Positions 9,758 through 20,001 of a DNA stretch of 64,000 nt are shown in pieces. The stretch spans positions 1 through 64,000 of the forward strand of contig JADJPV010000006.1 in the NCBI GenBank assembly GCA_016713085.1, read 5' to 3'. How positions within the stretch are numbered: position 1 is the stretch's first letter; every line of letters starts with the position of its first letter. Made by a program: the position numbers and the translations under genes. The notes beneath the pieces were generated by a model. That model made no database searches. It was not told the origin of the DNA and was given only the letters and a program-made list of their open reading frames with translations. The DNA comes from Chitinophagaceae bacterium (lineage in GTDB: Bacteria; Bacteroidota; Bacteroidia; Chitinophagales; Chitinophagaceae).

Positions 9758-10738
9758 CTATCCCCCAATTCCAATCATACTTCTGTTATGAATGCTTTCT
9801 GCATTGATGTGTTCAAAGTCGGCAGTGAATTGTCCGCCAAGCTCTTTTGCTTTTGCTGCAATATTTTGCTCGATGAGTTGTGTTACATCTTGCCCGCTTC
9901 GTAAAGCAGTTAGCAGATCCATTTCCTTTTCAGCAAACAAGCAGTTTTTCATTTTACCATCTGCTGTTAAGCGCATGCGGTTGCAACTGCTGCAAAAAGG
10001 CGCACTCATGGTACTGATAACAGAAAATGTTCCGGCATGACCGGGAACGATATACCCCTTCGCTGTATCATGCTCTTCATTCTTTAACGGGAGAAAAGAA
10101 TATTGCTGCTCTACAACTTGCAATATCTCTTGCCAGGTGAATACCTGGTTGCTTGTCCATTGGTTACCGCTGAAAGGCATAAACTCAATAAAGCGGACAT
10201 GCACAGGTGTATCTTTTGTCCATGCAATAAAATCGTTGATCTCACCATCGTTCAAACCTTTCATCACCACAGCATTTACCTTTACATGAAAGTTGCGGTT
10301 GATGAGCAGCTGAATATTATCATACACTTTGAAAAACTGATCTCTTCTTGTAAGATGCTGAAAAGTAGCAGCCTGCAATGTATCAAGACTTACATTGAGT
10401 GAACGCACACCTGCTTCTTTCAGCACATCAACAAACTCATGCAGTCTTGTGCCGTTAGTTGTGAGTGTGAGTTTAACAGGCAATTTTGATAACCGAAGAA
10501 TAATATCTGCCGCATCTTTCCTTACCAATGGCTCACCACCTGTTAAACGGATCTTATTTACACCCAGTTGTACAAATGTTTTTGCCAGCGATTCAATTTC
10601 ATCTGCCTGCATTAGATTTGCCTGTTTCGTAAATTCATACTCCTCTTCAGGCATGCAGTAGAAACAACGAAGGTTACAGTTATCGGTTAACGATATCCGT
10701 AAATAATTATGTACACTGTTATATTGATCAATCAGCAT
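9758..10738 (-). CDS. moaA: GTP 3',8-cyclase MoaA
   Basis: Radical-SAM enzyme that converts GTP to 3',8-cyclo-GTP, the first step of molybdenum cofactor synthesis. It is 326 aa, the normal family length. The SAM-cluster motif CNLRCFYC is at about residues 21-28 and the GGEPL motif at about 67-71. The second cluster ligands are CSSC about 50-60 residues from the end, with a third Cys 14 residues later (NCLFAE). The protein ends in the Gly-Gly tail needed for activity. The frame is intact. It sits with a MOSC protein and mobA beside a molybdenum nitrate reductase and the IorAB hydroxylase, both of which need the cofactor. moaC, moaE and moeA are not in the window. Confidence 0.96.
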   Translation of the reverse strand: MLIDQYNSVHNYLRISLTDNCNLRCFYCMPEEEYEFTKQANLMQADEIESLAKTFVQLGVNKIRLTGGEPLVRKDAADIILRLSKLPVKLTLTTNGTRLHEFVDVLKEAGVRSLNVSLDTLQAATFQHLTRRDQFFKVYDNIQLLINRNFHVKVNAVVMKGLNDGEINDFIAWTKDTPVHVRFIEFMPFSGNQWTSNQVFTWQEILQVVEQQYSFLPLKNEEHDTAKGYIVPGHAGTFSVISTMSAPFCSSCNRMRLTADGKMKNCLFAEKEMDLLTALRSGQDVTQLIEQNIAAKAKELGGQFTADFEHINAESIHNRSMIGIGG

Positions 10739-10761
10739 ATTGTTCTTTTTATAAGAGATGA

Positions 10762-11589
10762 TCAGGCATTCAAATGCAGTGACGCTTTTGTTTGCACAAC
10801 TTTCAACTCATCTCCCACCTGAATCACACCTTCTTTTTTGTATAAAATATTTTGTCCGAAATATACGTTGTTATTTGCTGCCCTGTATGTTGATAATGTT
10901 TTCAGCGGCTCTTTTGCTGTAATGCCCGTTTCCTGGTCGGTGGTTGTGGTTACACATCTTGCACAGGGTTTCACAGCATAAAAATCAGTTCCACTGATCT
11001 GAAAATGTTTCATGGTATCTTCTTCAAACGCCTCTCCACCTGTGAAAACAATATTGGGACGAAAGCGGTTCATTGGTACTGGCTTTTCCAACCTGCTGTT
11101 CAAATCATCCAGCGATGCCTGACCTATCATTAGCACAGGAAACGCATCAGAGAAACCGTTAATATCATCATTCAATGCATACTCAGCATTCACTTTTCGT
11201 TTGGTGGCATCGGGCATATACACCAGTTTGCAAACATGATTCAACTTTTGAGAAAACCATTGATTTGCCTTATCACTCATTTGCATTGCATCACATACAT
11301 CATCCCATACCTGCACTTTTATCATTTCATTTCCGGCTGGGTACAAGTTAAGACTGATCTTATCTGTTTCATTGCCCTTTTCATAAACGGTTAATTCATT
11401 TGCATGAATGGCTGTACGCAACAACGCCATTTGAGGATATACCCGTTGTGTCATAAACCGGTTTTCTTCATCCACCAGCATCCAGCGGCGGTCGTGCTCA
11501 AAACCCCTGTCTGTTAACCGGGCATTTGTAAGCTCAATTCCGCCTAAGGACTTAATGGGGTAAACATATAAATGAGTGACTGTAAGCAT
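10762..11589 (-). CDS. MOSC domain protein (mARC/YcbX-like)
   Basis: A 275-residue protein with an N-terminal MOSC_N beta-barrel (HLYVYPIKSLGG, residues 6-17) and a C-terminal MOSC domain carrying the conserved Cys in PCARCVTTTTDQETG, the expected molybdenum ligand of the YcbX/mARC family. Relatives reduce N-hydroxylated compounds using molybdenum cofactor. Unlike E. coli YcbX it has no C-terminal ferredoxin domain, so electrons must come from a separate partner. It lies 23 bases upstream of moaA on the same strand and is very likely in the same transcript. The exact substrate cannot be told from sequence. The frame is intact. Confidence 0.88.
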   Translation of the reverse strand: MLTVTHLYVYPIKSLGGIELTNARLTDRGFEHDRRWMLVDEENRFMTQRVYPQMALLRTAIHANELTVYEKGNETDKISLNLYPAGNEMIKVQVWDDVCDAMQMSDKANQWFSQKLNHVCKLVYMPDATKRKVNAEYALNDDINGFSDAFPVLMIGQASLDDLNSRLEKPVPMNRFRPNIVFTGGEAFEEDTMKHFQISGTDFYAVKPCARCVTTTTDQETGITAKEPLKTLSTYRAANNNVYFGQNILYKKEGVIQVGDELKVVQTKASLHLNA

Positions 11590-11712
11590 CCATGAAATTA
11601 CTGTATTTGCAAATGCTGCCCCATTTCACTTTTGCACAAAGAATAATTTTTACCCGGATAAAATAACAGTAATTTTATAGTGCCTTTTATCCTTAACAAT
11701 CAATTAGAAAAA

Positions 11713-12012
11713 ATGAAACCCGTTATTACCATTGAATACTGTCCCAAATGCCACTGGCTTTTAAGATCGGCATATATGGCGCAGGAATTACTTACCACAT
11801 TTGAAAATGAACTGAAAGGAGTAACACTTCAACCAAGCGAGGTAAGCGGCGACTTTCATATTTCTATTGATGGCAAGGAAATCTTTAACCGGAAAACCTA
11901 TGGTGGTTTTCCCGAAATAAAAGAACTGAAACAACTCGTAAGAGATCATGTAAGCCCGGGGAAAAGTTTAGGTCATGCTGATACCAAACCTCATCATCAA
12001 AGTTCCCTTTAA
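11713..12012 (+). CDS. SelT/SelW/SelH-family thioredoxin-like protein (Cys form)
   Basis: A 99-residue Rdx-family protein with a CPKC motif at residues 9-12 right after the first strand (ITIEYCPKC), the typical place for the CxxU/CxxC redox pair. It also has the family's F-x-I-x-IDGKEIFNRK and GGFPEIKELKQ segments. The in-frame ATG at 11680 is passed over because 11713 begins directly before the first strand and follows an AG-rich stretch. Five bases separate it from mobA downstream, so the two are translated from one message. The family's biochemical role is unsettled. Placement with mobA suggests a thiol function in molybdenum cofactor or nitrate reductase maturation, which is inference. 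Confidence 0.85.
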   Translation: MKPVITIEYCPKCHWLLRSAYMAQELLTTFENELKGVTLQPSEVSGDFHISIDGKEIFNRKTYGGFPEIKELKQLVRDHVSPGKSLGHADTKPHHQSSL

Positions 12013-12017
12013 CTGCA

Positions 12018-12602
12018 ATGACAGGAATTATTTTATGTGGCGGACAAAGCTCCCGGATGGGCAGCGACAAAGGCCTGTTGAAACTGGAAGCAAAAACATG
12101 GGCACAAACGGCTGTTGATAAACTCAGCACATTAAATATTCCTGTAAAACTATCTGTTAACAGGCAACAGCACAATGATTATGCAGAAGTATTTACTGCC
12201 GGTGATTTAGTTGTTGATGCTGCTTCACTTCAACTGCATGGACCTTTGCTCGGTGTATTAAGCAGTCACCTCCAATATCCCGGTGAAGATTTATTTGTAT
12301 TTGCCTGCGATATGCCGCTGATAGAACCAGCTTTACTCAAAGAACTTTATACACATTACGAACAAAATCCGGATCATGATGCATTTGTATTTATGAATGA
12401 TCATGAACCGGAACCTTTATGTGCTGTTTATACGGCAAGAGGATTATCAACTATTTTCGAAATGTTACAAAGCGGCCATTTAACAAAACACAGCATGAAG
12501 TTTATGCTCGATCATCTTTCTGTGTTTACTGTTCCATTAAAAGAGGAACAGAAAAAACAATTCCGCAATTTTAATGCGCACGCCGAATTAAACGGGTTGT
12601 AA
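12018..12602 (+). CDS. mobA: Molybdenum cofactor guanylyltransferase MobA
   Basis: Attaches GMP to Mo-molybdopterin to form the guanine-dinucleotide cofactor used by DMSO-reductase-family enzymes such as the nitrate reductase in this window. The protein is 194 aa. The nucleotide-binding signature LCGGQSSRMGSDKGLL is at residues 5-20, the metal-binding Asp in FACDMPL at about 96-102, and a conserved C-terminal NAHAEL region follows. It is downstream of the SelW-like gene on the plus strand and converges with the rubredoxin-ended gene: the last 15 bases of the two genes overlap tail to tail (12588-12602). The frame is intact. Confidence 0.93.
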   Translation: MTGIILCGGQSSRMGSDKGLLKLEAKTWAQTAVDKLSTLNIPVKLSVNRQQHNDYAEVFTAGDLVVDAASLQLHGPLLGVLSSHLQYPGEDLFVFACDMPLIEPALLKELYTHYEQNPDHDAFVFMNDHEPEPLCAVYTARGLSTIFEMLQSGHLTKHSMKFMLDHLSVFTVPLKEEQKKQFRNFNAHAELNGL

Positions 12603-14083
12603 ACCCAATGTTGATTTTTCAATTTTTACAAAGGCTTCTTTTTCCGCTTCACACAAAGAACAGGAATAATCATCTGGCAACAATTCAAAATTTACTCCTG
12701 CAGGAATATTATTTTCTGGCTCACCAATTGTTTCATCATAAACTGTGAGGCAGTGCCTGCACTGATGTACATAAACGGCAACAGCATTCTTTTCTGTTTC
12801 TTTTTTACCGGAATAACTTTTTGAGCAGCTTTCGTTTTGCCTGCACGGTTCTGCTGAAAAGCAAGAATAGAACGGTGCAATTGTTCCGCCAATAAAAACT
12901 TTGGATTATTTCTGCTGAAAACAGAACCTGTGCGTTCGTTGGGATTAAAATCTTCTGCACAAAGAATATCATATACATGAAAGAAGCCCCAGCCGAATAT
13001 TTTCAATAACGGTTTTCGTTTCACCAATATACTGCTGAACACTTCACTCTTTACTCTTGTTTTGATTCCTATACAGATACCAAAGGTTCGGGTATCTTCA
13101 TTGTTAAACTGTTTAACAAGATAATTCTTCAACTGCAACCCTTCCCTGCAATTATCTTCTACCTGGAAATTTAATTCATTGGCCGCATGCCTCATATTCA
13201 GCTGATACTTTTCCAGCAAACTGCTCCATTTCGCTTTATCGTTTTCATCAATTCCTTTTACAATAATACTTTTCCACGGAGTAGAGCATAACTGACCAAT
13301 CTTTGTTTCAAGGCAAAGCAGACTTAACTCTTTCAGGTAATCGACATTAAACAATTCATCTCTGCGATACACACCCAGCCAGTATTTATTGTTGTTATAC
13401 CTGTTTAATCCTTCGTAATAAGGCAGATTGAAGAAAGGGAGCTGCAGATTTTTATCAGCAGGCTTGGTAATGTAACGGTCGCTGTGTAAAAGTTTCACCA
13501 GGTCTTCGCCCCTTGCATCCTTGTTATCATAAAACATCGGACGGCTTTCCAGTATGAGCTGTTCAATTTCTTTTGAAACATTTGCCACATCATTGGTGTA
13601 CACCATTTCCGACCATTCATAAATGGTATTGGTTTTTGGAAAGCGGATAAACAGGTGCCAGAAGTGCAGCGAATCATTAGATGCGACCCAGTTGATATTA
13701 CCGGTAAGCATAGGTGTAAAACTCTGATTATTGTCAGACACATTAATCTTAAGCTGTGGCTGGTAATCCATGCCATCGAAAATATCTTTGTACACACCTT
13801 CACTCAGCCAGGTATTGTTGATAAAGATTTCTTCAGCTGGATAAGAACTTACAATATTCGGAAATTGCTCATAGCCTGCTTCATACTTCATACCAATGGC
13901 ATCAAGTTCAGTCAACAGAACAGACCTGCTTTCATCACTTACAGTAATGATCAATTGCTGACGCAAACCAAAACTCACATAGCGGATTCCTGCCCTGGTT
14001 GATGCAACCAATATATTGTACAGATCACCGGGCGATATAATTCCACCACGAAAATTGATCATTATCGTTGAACTGCTTTTCAT
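12588..14083 (-). CDS. Sirohaem-reductase-like protein with C-terminal rubredoxin (one indel)
   Basis: A protein of about 498 aa after one correction. The N-terminal 75 residues (ISPGDLYNILVAS..., then FGLRQQLIITV) resemble the ferredoxin-like half-domain of nitrite/sulfite reductases. A second such region follows around YEGLNRYNNNKYWLG. The four-cysteine sirohaem/[4Fe-4S] site of true reductases is not visible. After a Lys-rich linker comes a rubredoxin domain with CRHC...(about 36 residues)...CSLC and the GVNFELLPDDYSC segment. The domain is out of frame until one base near 12787 is restored, after which the protein ends at 12588 with 499 codons. Its start overlaps the stop of the nitrate reductase by four bases. 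I infer an electron carrier or docking partner for that enzyme. Confidence 0.8.
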
Positions 14084-17000
14084 TTTTCTACCAGTACTTT
14101 TTCTGTTGTATTTTTTGATAACCAGTTTTCAAGAATCGTTTTAACTTCAGGTCTGCAACTGCCACAACCCATTCCTGCTCCTGTTAACTGGCATAACTGT
14201 AAATGGTCTTTGCAGCCTTCTTTAATTTTATTGGTAAGGTTTCCCTCTCCTACATTATTACAACTGCAAATTAATTTTCCAATAACGGGCTCTGCTGATT
14301 TACCGCTACGTAATAATTGCAACCTCTTTTCACTCAGCTCCATTTTATTTTCAATGAGGTTCCGGAATTCAAGAAACTCACTCTTATCCCCAATTAAAAT
14401 AGCTCCAACCAGCTTATCATTATGAACGATGCATTTCTTATAATAGCGTTTTGCTTTATCAATAAAAATGATTTCTTCATAGGAAGGATCATTACCCGGA
14501 ACTTCTGCCAAGCCAAGTGAACACAGTTCAGTGCCGTGCATTTTTAAAATATTCATCAACAGCGACCCGTTATAATATTTCGAAATATCACCGCATAAAT
14601 ATTTTGCAACAATTTCTGCCTGCTGTTCAGCAGCTGCAGTAATGCCATATAAAAAACCTTTGAACTCAGCAATTTCACCAATGGCAAAAATATTTTCATC
14701 ACTGGTACGCAGATATTCATCAACCACCACACCACGTTTACATTCTACACCAGCCGTTTTTGCTATTTCAATATTTGGCACCGTGCCAATAGCAATAACC
14801 ACTGCCTGGCAATTAATCATTAAACCACTCTTTAAGCGTACACCGGTAATTTCTTTTTCACCGAGAAAGCGGTCAATTTCATCGTTGTAAAATATATCAA
14901 TGCCCTTATTCACTAATTCTTCGTGCAGCAGCTGACTGCCCAATGGATCCAGTTGCCTGTCCATTAAACGGGAAATACGCTGAATGATCGTTACCTCCAC
15001 ATTCACTTCACGTAATGAAGCGGCCAGTTCAATTCCCAGTAAGCCACCACCCACAATTACTACTTTTCCGTTGACAGGATCAACATGATGTTTAAAATTA
15101 TCTGCATCAGTGCGGCTGCGCATTGTAAAGATTCCTTTTATTGGAGGAACATCTTTCAACATGAAAGCCCGGCTTCCGGTTGCCATCAATAACACATCAT
15201 ACTGATGTGAAATTCCATTACTGTCTGTTACTGTTTTATTATCCCTGTCAATATGTTCAATACTTACACTCTGTGTAATTTTATACGAAAGTCGGTCTCT
15301 TCATCATCCGTCATTTTAACCAGGTTATGCCAGGGCAACGCACCACTGATATAATCAGGTAATAACACCCTGTTATAAAAAGGAAAATTTTCTTTGCTGA
15401 AAATCTCAATCTCATCATCCGTATTTAACGCACGGTAACTTTTTACAAAACCACATGCCCCGGCTCCGGCGCCAACAACAATAATTTTCTGCCTGGCCTT
15501 TTTGTAAAGCGCAACCTCTACTGCACTAAACTTAAAATCGGGCTCTTTGCTTTTAGGATCAACAAGGTTGTTGGTAAGATTATTTGCACGGTTGAGATCA
15601 CTGTTTAAAATTTTACCCCAGTGCATGGGCATGAACACAACTCCCTGTTTAATATCTTCCGTAAGTTTTGCTTTAACTCTTACGTTTCCTCTTACATTAA
15701 ACACTTCCACAACATCGCCTTCTTTGATGCGACGGATAAATGCATCTGCAGGATGTATTTCAAGAAATGATTCACTGATATGCTGATTGAGTTTGTTAAC
15801 CTTGCCTGTTTTACTGCGTGTATGCCATTGATCACGGATACGCCCTGTTGTAAGTATCAGGGGATGTGTTTTGGTAACAGCTTCACTTTGATTATTATCA
15901 TCAAAAGAATGAATATTCGCTTTTTGTGATGGAGTGTGGAATTTTTTGTCAGCAAACAATCTTGGAGTACCATGATTTGACTTTGCATTTTTCCCATATT
16001 GATTTTTATAAGGCCACTGTACAGATCTTTTTTCTTTCAGTATTTCATAGTTAAGATCACTGATATCAATGGTTGTTCCTTTTGTTAATGCTGCATGCTC
16101 AGCATAAATTGCTGCAGCATTTTTGAAATTGAACCCATGATAGCCCATCTTTTTGCAAAACGGCAAATGATTTCTGCATCAGCTAATGCTTCACCCGGTG
16201 CTTCATTAATTTTGGAAAGATGAGAAATGTAACGGCCCGCATTAGTCATGGTACCTTCCTTCTCCGACCATGCAGCTGCAGGTAACACCACATCAGCATA
16301 AGGCAGGGTTTCCAGTTTACTTGTTACATCCTGTACAACTACAAACTTTGCTTTCTTCAATCCCTCTTCTGCTTTGCGTACGTCGGGTAAACTGATCAAT
16401 GGATTTGTACACAAAATCCAGATAGCTTTCAGTTTGCCATCATTCAACTCATCAAACATTTCTGTTGCTGTTAATCCGGGCTTTGATTGAATCTTTCCCA
16501 ATGGAATCTGCCAGAATTTTTCCACTTCATTTCTGTCTGTTTCGTTTAACAGATCTCTATGTGCCGGTAAAAGATTTGACAGGCCGCCTACTTCTCTTCC
16601 TCCCATTGCATTTGGCTGACCTGTTAATGAAAAAGGTCCTGAACCGGGTTTACCAATATGCCCGGTAATTAAATTCAAATTAATGAGCGAAAGATTTTTA
16701 TTTACACCAATCACACTTTGATTCAATCCCATCGTCCACATGGTAATAAACCCTTTTGCATTACCGATGAATAATGCCGCCAAACGGATCTCATCTTCAC
16801 TCACTCCGCAAATTGCAGCTGCATCTTCTATTGTACGTTCGAAAACTGTTTTCCTGTATTGTTCAAACCCATTTGTATGATCACTGATAAAATCAAAATC
16901 AATCTGCCCTTCCTCAATCAGGCATCTGCCAATGGCATGATGAAGTGTAACATCCGTTCCCGGATTTAACTGCAAATGCACATTCGCCATGGAGCAGCTT

Positions 17001-17662
17001 TGTGTTTTGCGTGGATCGCTGACAATAATTTTCAGATCAGGATTTTTTTCTCTTGCCGCTTCCACTCTTCTCCACAAAATTGGGTGGCACCATGCAGGAT
17101 TAGCACCGGCAACAAAAATGCAATCGGCCAGTTCAAGATCATCGTAACTAACCGGCACACTGTCTTCGCCCAAACTCATTTTATAGCCAACCACTGCCGA
17201 GCTCATGCACAATCTTGAATTCGTATCAATATTATTACTGCCGATAAACCCTTTGATTAGTTTATTCACTACATAATACTCTTCCGTTAAGCACTGGCCC
17301 GAAGCATAAAAAGCAACAGAGTCGGGGCCATACTTTTCAATAAATGTTTTAAAGACTGCAGCTGTACGTTCCAAAGCAGTATCCCATGAAACTCTTTGCC
17401 GTGGCTGACTGCGGCTGTAACGCATTTCGGGATACAGTAAACGGTCTGTTTGATCGTTTACTGTATAATGAAGATTCATGCCTTTAGAACAAAGCATTCC
17501 TTTATTTACAGGATGATCCTTATCCCCTTCTACAGAAATGCGGCCCTGTTCATCTTTGTTTACAACAATACCACAGCCAACACCACAATAACAGCAGGTT
17601 GTTTTAAAACCATGATTATGGTTGACTGATGACTGTCCGTTTATTTTACCCGGCTTATTCAA
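14080..17662 (-). CDS. Assimilatory nitrate reductase fused to FAD/[2Fe-2S] reductase (two indels)
   Basis: One polypeptide of about 1194 aa after restoring two bases (near 16150, five T for six; near 15262). Order: Fe4S4-binding molybdopterin oxidoreductase N-terminus (CCYCGVGCG at about 23-31, fourth Cys in GMLCSKG), the molybdopterin domains with GQPNAMGGREVGG, the molydopterin-binding beta-barrel (HTRSKTGKVNKLN), then at about 735 a pyridine-nucleotide/FAD reductase (VVGAGAGACGF, VVIVGGGLLGIE), and last a BFD-type [2Fe-2S] domain (CSC ... GMGCGSC). It lacks a signal peptide and so is cytoplasmic. It reduces nitrate to nitrite using NAD(P)H through its own flavin domain. Separate NasC/NasB subunits in other bacteria do the same job. 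Confidence 0.88.
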
Positions 17663-17691
17663 TACTGGTTTTTCGTTTTTATTTAATTTAG

Positions 17692-19065
17692 TTATGCTTT
17701 TACTTCAACCGGAACAACAACCAGATCTTTAATACTGGTGCCTTTTTTTGCAGTTATTGTTCTGAAAATAAAAACAGCAACACCAATTCCTAGAATGATA
17801 TATCCCAGCAATGCAAATGCTGCTGTATAATCAATCACGGTTTTCGTTGTGGCTATTCCGTTTTCAATTACTTCCTTTGTTACATTCACTGCTTTTGCTT
17901 TAAACATAAAAGCAATGAGCATGGCCCCAATGTTACCACCGGCGCCAACAATCCCTGCAACACTTCCCACAGCAACAGGGCTAATGAATGGCACAAGACT
18001 GTATGTGGCTCCATTCGCCATTTTCAAACTGAGACCAAAGAAAAACATCAGAAAAATTGCCATGCCCAGATTACCTGATTTGGCAAACCAGATAATACCA
18101 ATCCCTTCCAGTAATAATAAAGTGGCTAATAAAAATGATTTACCGTCGAAGCCCCACACTTTTCCAATTCTGTCGGCTACAATACCACCCATTGGTCTTG
18201 CAAAAATATTAATCCATCCAAAGATACCCGCAGCCATACCTGCAACTGCTATTGAAGCACCAAAGGAATCAGTAAAAAATATTGGTGCAAAATTGTCAAC
18301 TGTAATTTCTACGCCAAAGCAGGCAGCATAAGCAATCGTCAGTATCCATGTGCGGTAATCTTTTACTGCAATCAGGAATGTATTTTTTTTATCATCAACC
18401 TTATAACCAATTTCTTTGTAATCCCCGGCAGGTGTGTCTTTGGTAAACTTATAATACAGGAAAGCACATACAAGCAGCATCACGCCGGGAAAAATCATTG
18501 CATACCGCCAGCTGTCTTCTCTGCTGCAAAAACCCAACGCAGTAAAAGCTGATGCAATCAGCGGCATAAAGAAGTTAGCTGCACCACCACCTGCATTGCC
18601 AAAACCGCCGGCTGTAGCATTAGCAGTACCTTTTATATTCGGTGCAAACATTACTGATGTATGAAACTGTGTAATAACGAAGGATGCACCAATAACACCA
18701 ATTGCCAAACGGAATAATAAAAACGAAGTGTAAGAATGACTGGTTCCGATCAACAATACAGGAACAGCACACAGTACCAGCAGCCATGTGTAAATAATAC
18801 GTGGGCCATATTTATCAATCAGCCTTCCGATAATTAAACGGGCAACAATTGTAGCAGACACTGAAGCGATCTGAATATTTCCGATCTGATCTTTTGTTAA
18901 ATGCAACTGCTCCCTGGCAATCTTCATTAACGGTGCCATGCCAAACCAGGCGAAAAAACAAAAGAAGAAAGTGAGCCAGGTAATATGAAATGTTTTCATC
19001 TGAACTCCTTTCAGTGAAAAAATATTTAACCTGCCTAATGGTTGTGCTGCTGTTGTCTGTTGCAT
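17692..19065 (-). CDS. NarK/NasA-type nitrate/nitrite MFS transporter
   Basis: A 457-residue inner-membrane carrier of the nitrate/nitrite porter family with about twelve membrane segments. The diagnostic glycine-rich motif GGFGNAGGGAANFFM lies at about 156-170 (nitrate signature 1), and VGSVAGIVGAGGNIGAM at about 376-392 (signature 2). The MFS loop RLIIGRLIDKYGPR is at about 76-89. It imports nitrate or exports nitrite. It is 29 bases upstream of the nitrate reductase and 24 bases downstream of nrtD, on the same strand and in the same operon. Having this porter beside a complete ABC importer is redundant, perhaps for different nitrate concentrations. The frame is intact. Confidence 0.93.
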   Translation of the reverse strand: MQQTTAAQPLGRLNIFSLKGVQMKTFHITWLTFFFCFFAWFGMAPLMKIAREQLHLTKDQIGNIQIASVSATIVARLIIGRLIDKYGPRIIYTWLLVLCAVPVLLIGTSHSYTSFLLFRLAIGVIGASFVITQFHTSVMFAPNIKGTANATAGGFGNAGGGAANFFMPLIASAFTALGFCSREDSWRYAMIFPGVMLLVCAFLYYKFTKDTPAGDYKEIGYKVDDKKNTFLIAVKDYRTWILTIAYAACFGVEITVDNFAPIFFTDSFGASIAVAGMAAGIFGWINIFARPMGGIVADRIGKVWGFDGKSFLLATLLLLEGIGIIWFAKSGNLGMAIFLMFFFGLSLKMANGATYSLVPFISPVAVGSVAGIVGAGGNIGAMLIAFMFKAKAVNVTKEVIENGIATTKTVIDYTAAFALLGYIILGIGVAVFIFRTITAKKGTSIKDLVVVPVEVKA

Positions 19066-19089
19066 TGAACTGATTTAAGATTTGTTAAT

Positions 19090-19971
19090 TTAAAGGATGT
19101 CATCAATTGAAAATTTGTCAATCAGGAGGTTCATCAGTTTATCATGAATGGTCATATAAACTTCATCATGCACGATATCTTTTTTATTGCGTGGCCTTGG
19201 TAATGGCACATCAACAATTTCTTTAATGGTTGCTTCGGGTCCGTTATTCATCACCACAACACGATCACTCAGAAATATTGCTTCTTCAATATCATGTGTT
19301 ACCATTACAATGGTTTTTTCCCGGTTATCGAGGTTCCAGAGTTTTAATAACTCTACATGCATACTGCTTTTTGTCAAAGCATCTAATGCGCCAAACGGTT
19401 CATCAAGCAATAAAATAGAAGGATTGATAGCAAACGCTCTTGCAATAGCCACACGCTGCTTCATACCGCCAGACAGCTGACCGGGCAGTTTGTCTTTATG
19501 ATCATACAGTTTTACCATTTTCAGGTTATTGATCACCAGTTCCTTCTTCTGTGCAGCTGTTTTATGTTTTATTGCAGAGTCTACTGCTTCATAAATATTC
19601 TGATACACCGTTAACCAGGGAAGCAGGGAATAATTCTGAAAAACAATCCCTCTGTCAGGTCCGGGTTTTTCAACTTCGTTACCGTTTGCCCTTACAACAC
19701 CACTCGAAGGTTTTACCATTCCGCTGATGGTACCCATTAAGGTTGATTTGCCGCAACCTGAATGACCGATCAGGCAAATGATTTCCCCTTTCTTTACACT
19801 TAACGAAATATCCTTTACGGCTGTGTAAATACCTTTCGGTGTTTTGAAACTTACAGTTACGTTTTCGATCTCAATGCTTTTTCCTGCATTATAAACAGGC
19901 TTCAATAAATTTTCTGAAGTAACATTGCTCACTTCCATTGTTGATTCTGCTGCCATTGATGAAGTACTCAT
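19090..19971 (-). CDS. Nitrate ABC transporter ATP-binding protein (NrtD type)
   Basis: A 293-residue ATPase of the nitrate/sulfonate/taurine ABC family. Walker A GHSGCGKST is at about 73-81, the Q-loop at VFQNYSLLPW, the signature LSGGMKQRVAIARA at about 165-178, Walker B SILLLDEPFGALDALT at about 186-201, and the switch His in VTHDIEEA. Some 35 extra residues precede the ABC core. It powers the permease encoded 30 bases upstream. The neighbourhood (NrtA-like binding protein, nitrate reductase, nitrite reductase) indicates nitrate rather than sulfonate, although the ATPase alone cannot distinguish these. The frame is intact. Confidence 0.92.
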   Translation of the reverse strand: MSTSSMAAESTMEVSNVTSENLLKPVYNAGKSIEIENVTVSFKTPKGIYTAVKDISLSVKKGEIICLIGHSGCGKSTLMGTISGMVKPSSGVVRANGNEVEKPGPDRGIVFQNYSLLPWLTVYQNIYEAVDSAIKHKTAAQKKELVINNLKMVKLYDHKDKLPGQLSGGMKQRVAIARAFAINPSILLLDEPFGALDALTKSSMHVELLKLWNLDNREKTIVMVTHDIEEAIFLSDRVVVMNNGPEATIKEIVDVPLPRPRNKKDIVHDEVYMTIHDKLMNLLIDKFSIDDIL

Positions 19972-20001
19972 ATAATCAGTTTAATTGTTATAAATGATTG
20001 C

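Noticed and set aside
15264..17662. Two separate nitrate reductase fragments plus a separate oxidoreductase
   Set aside because: The pieces continue each other exactly at single-base slips, one in a T-run, and the corrected length is a multiple of three. One fused gene is the better reading.
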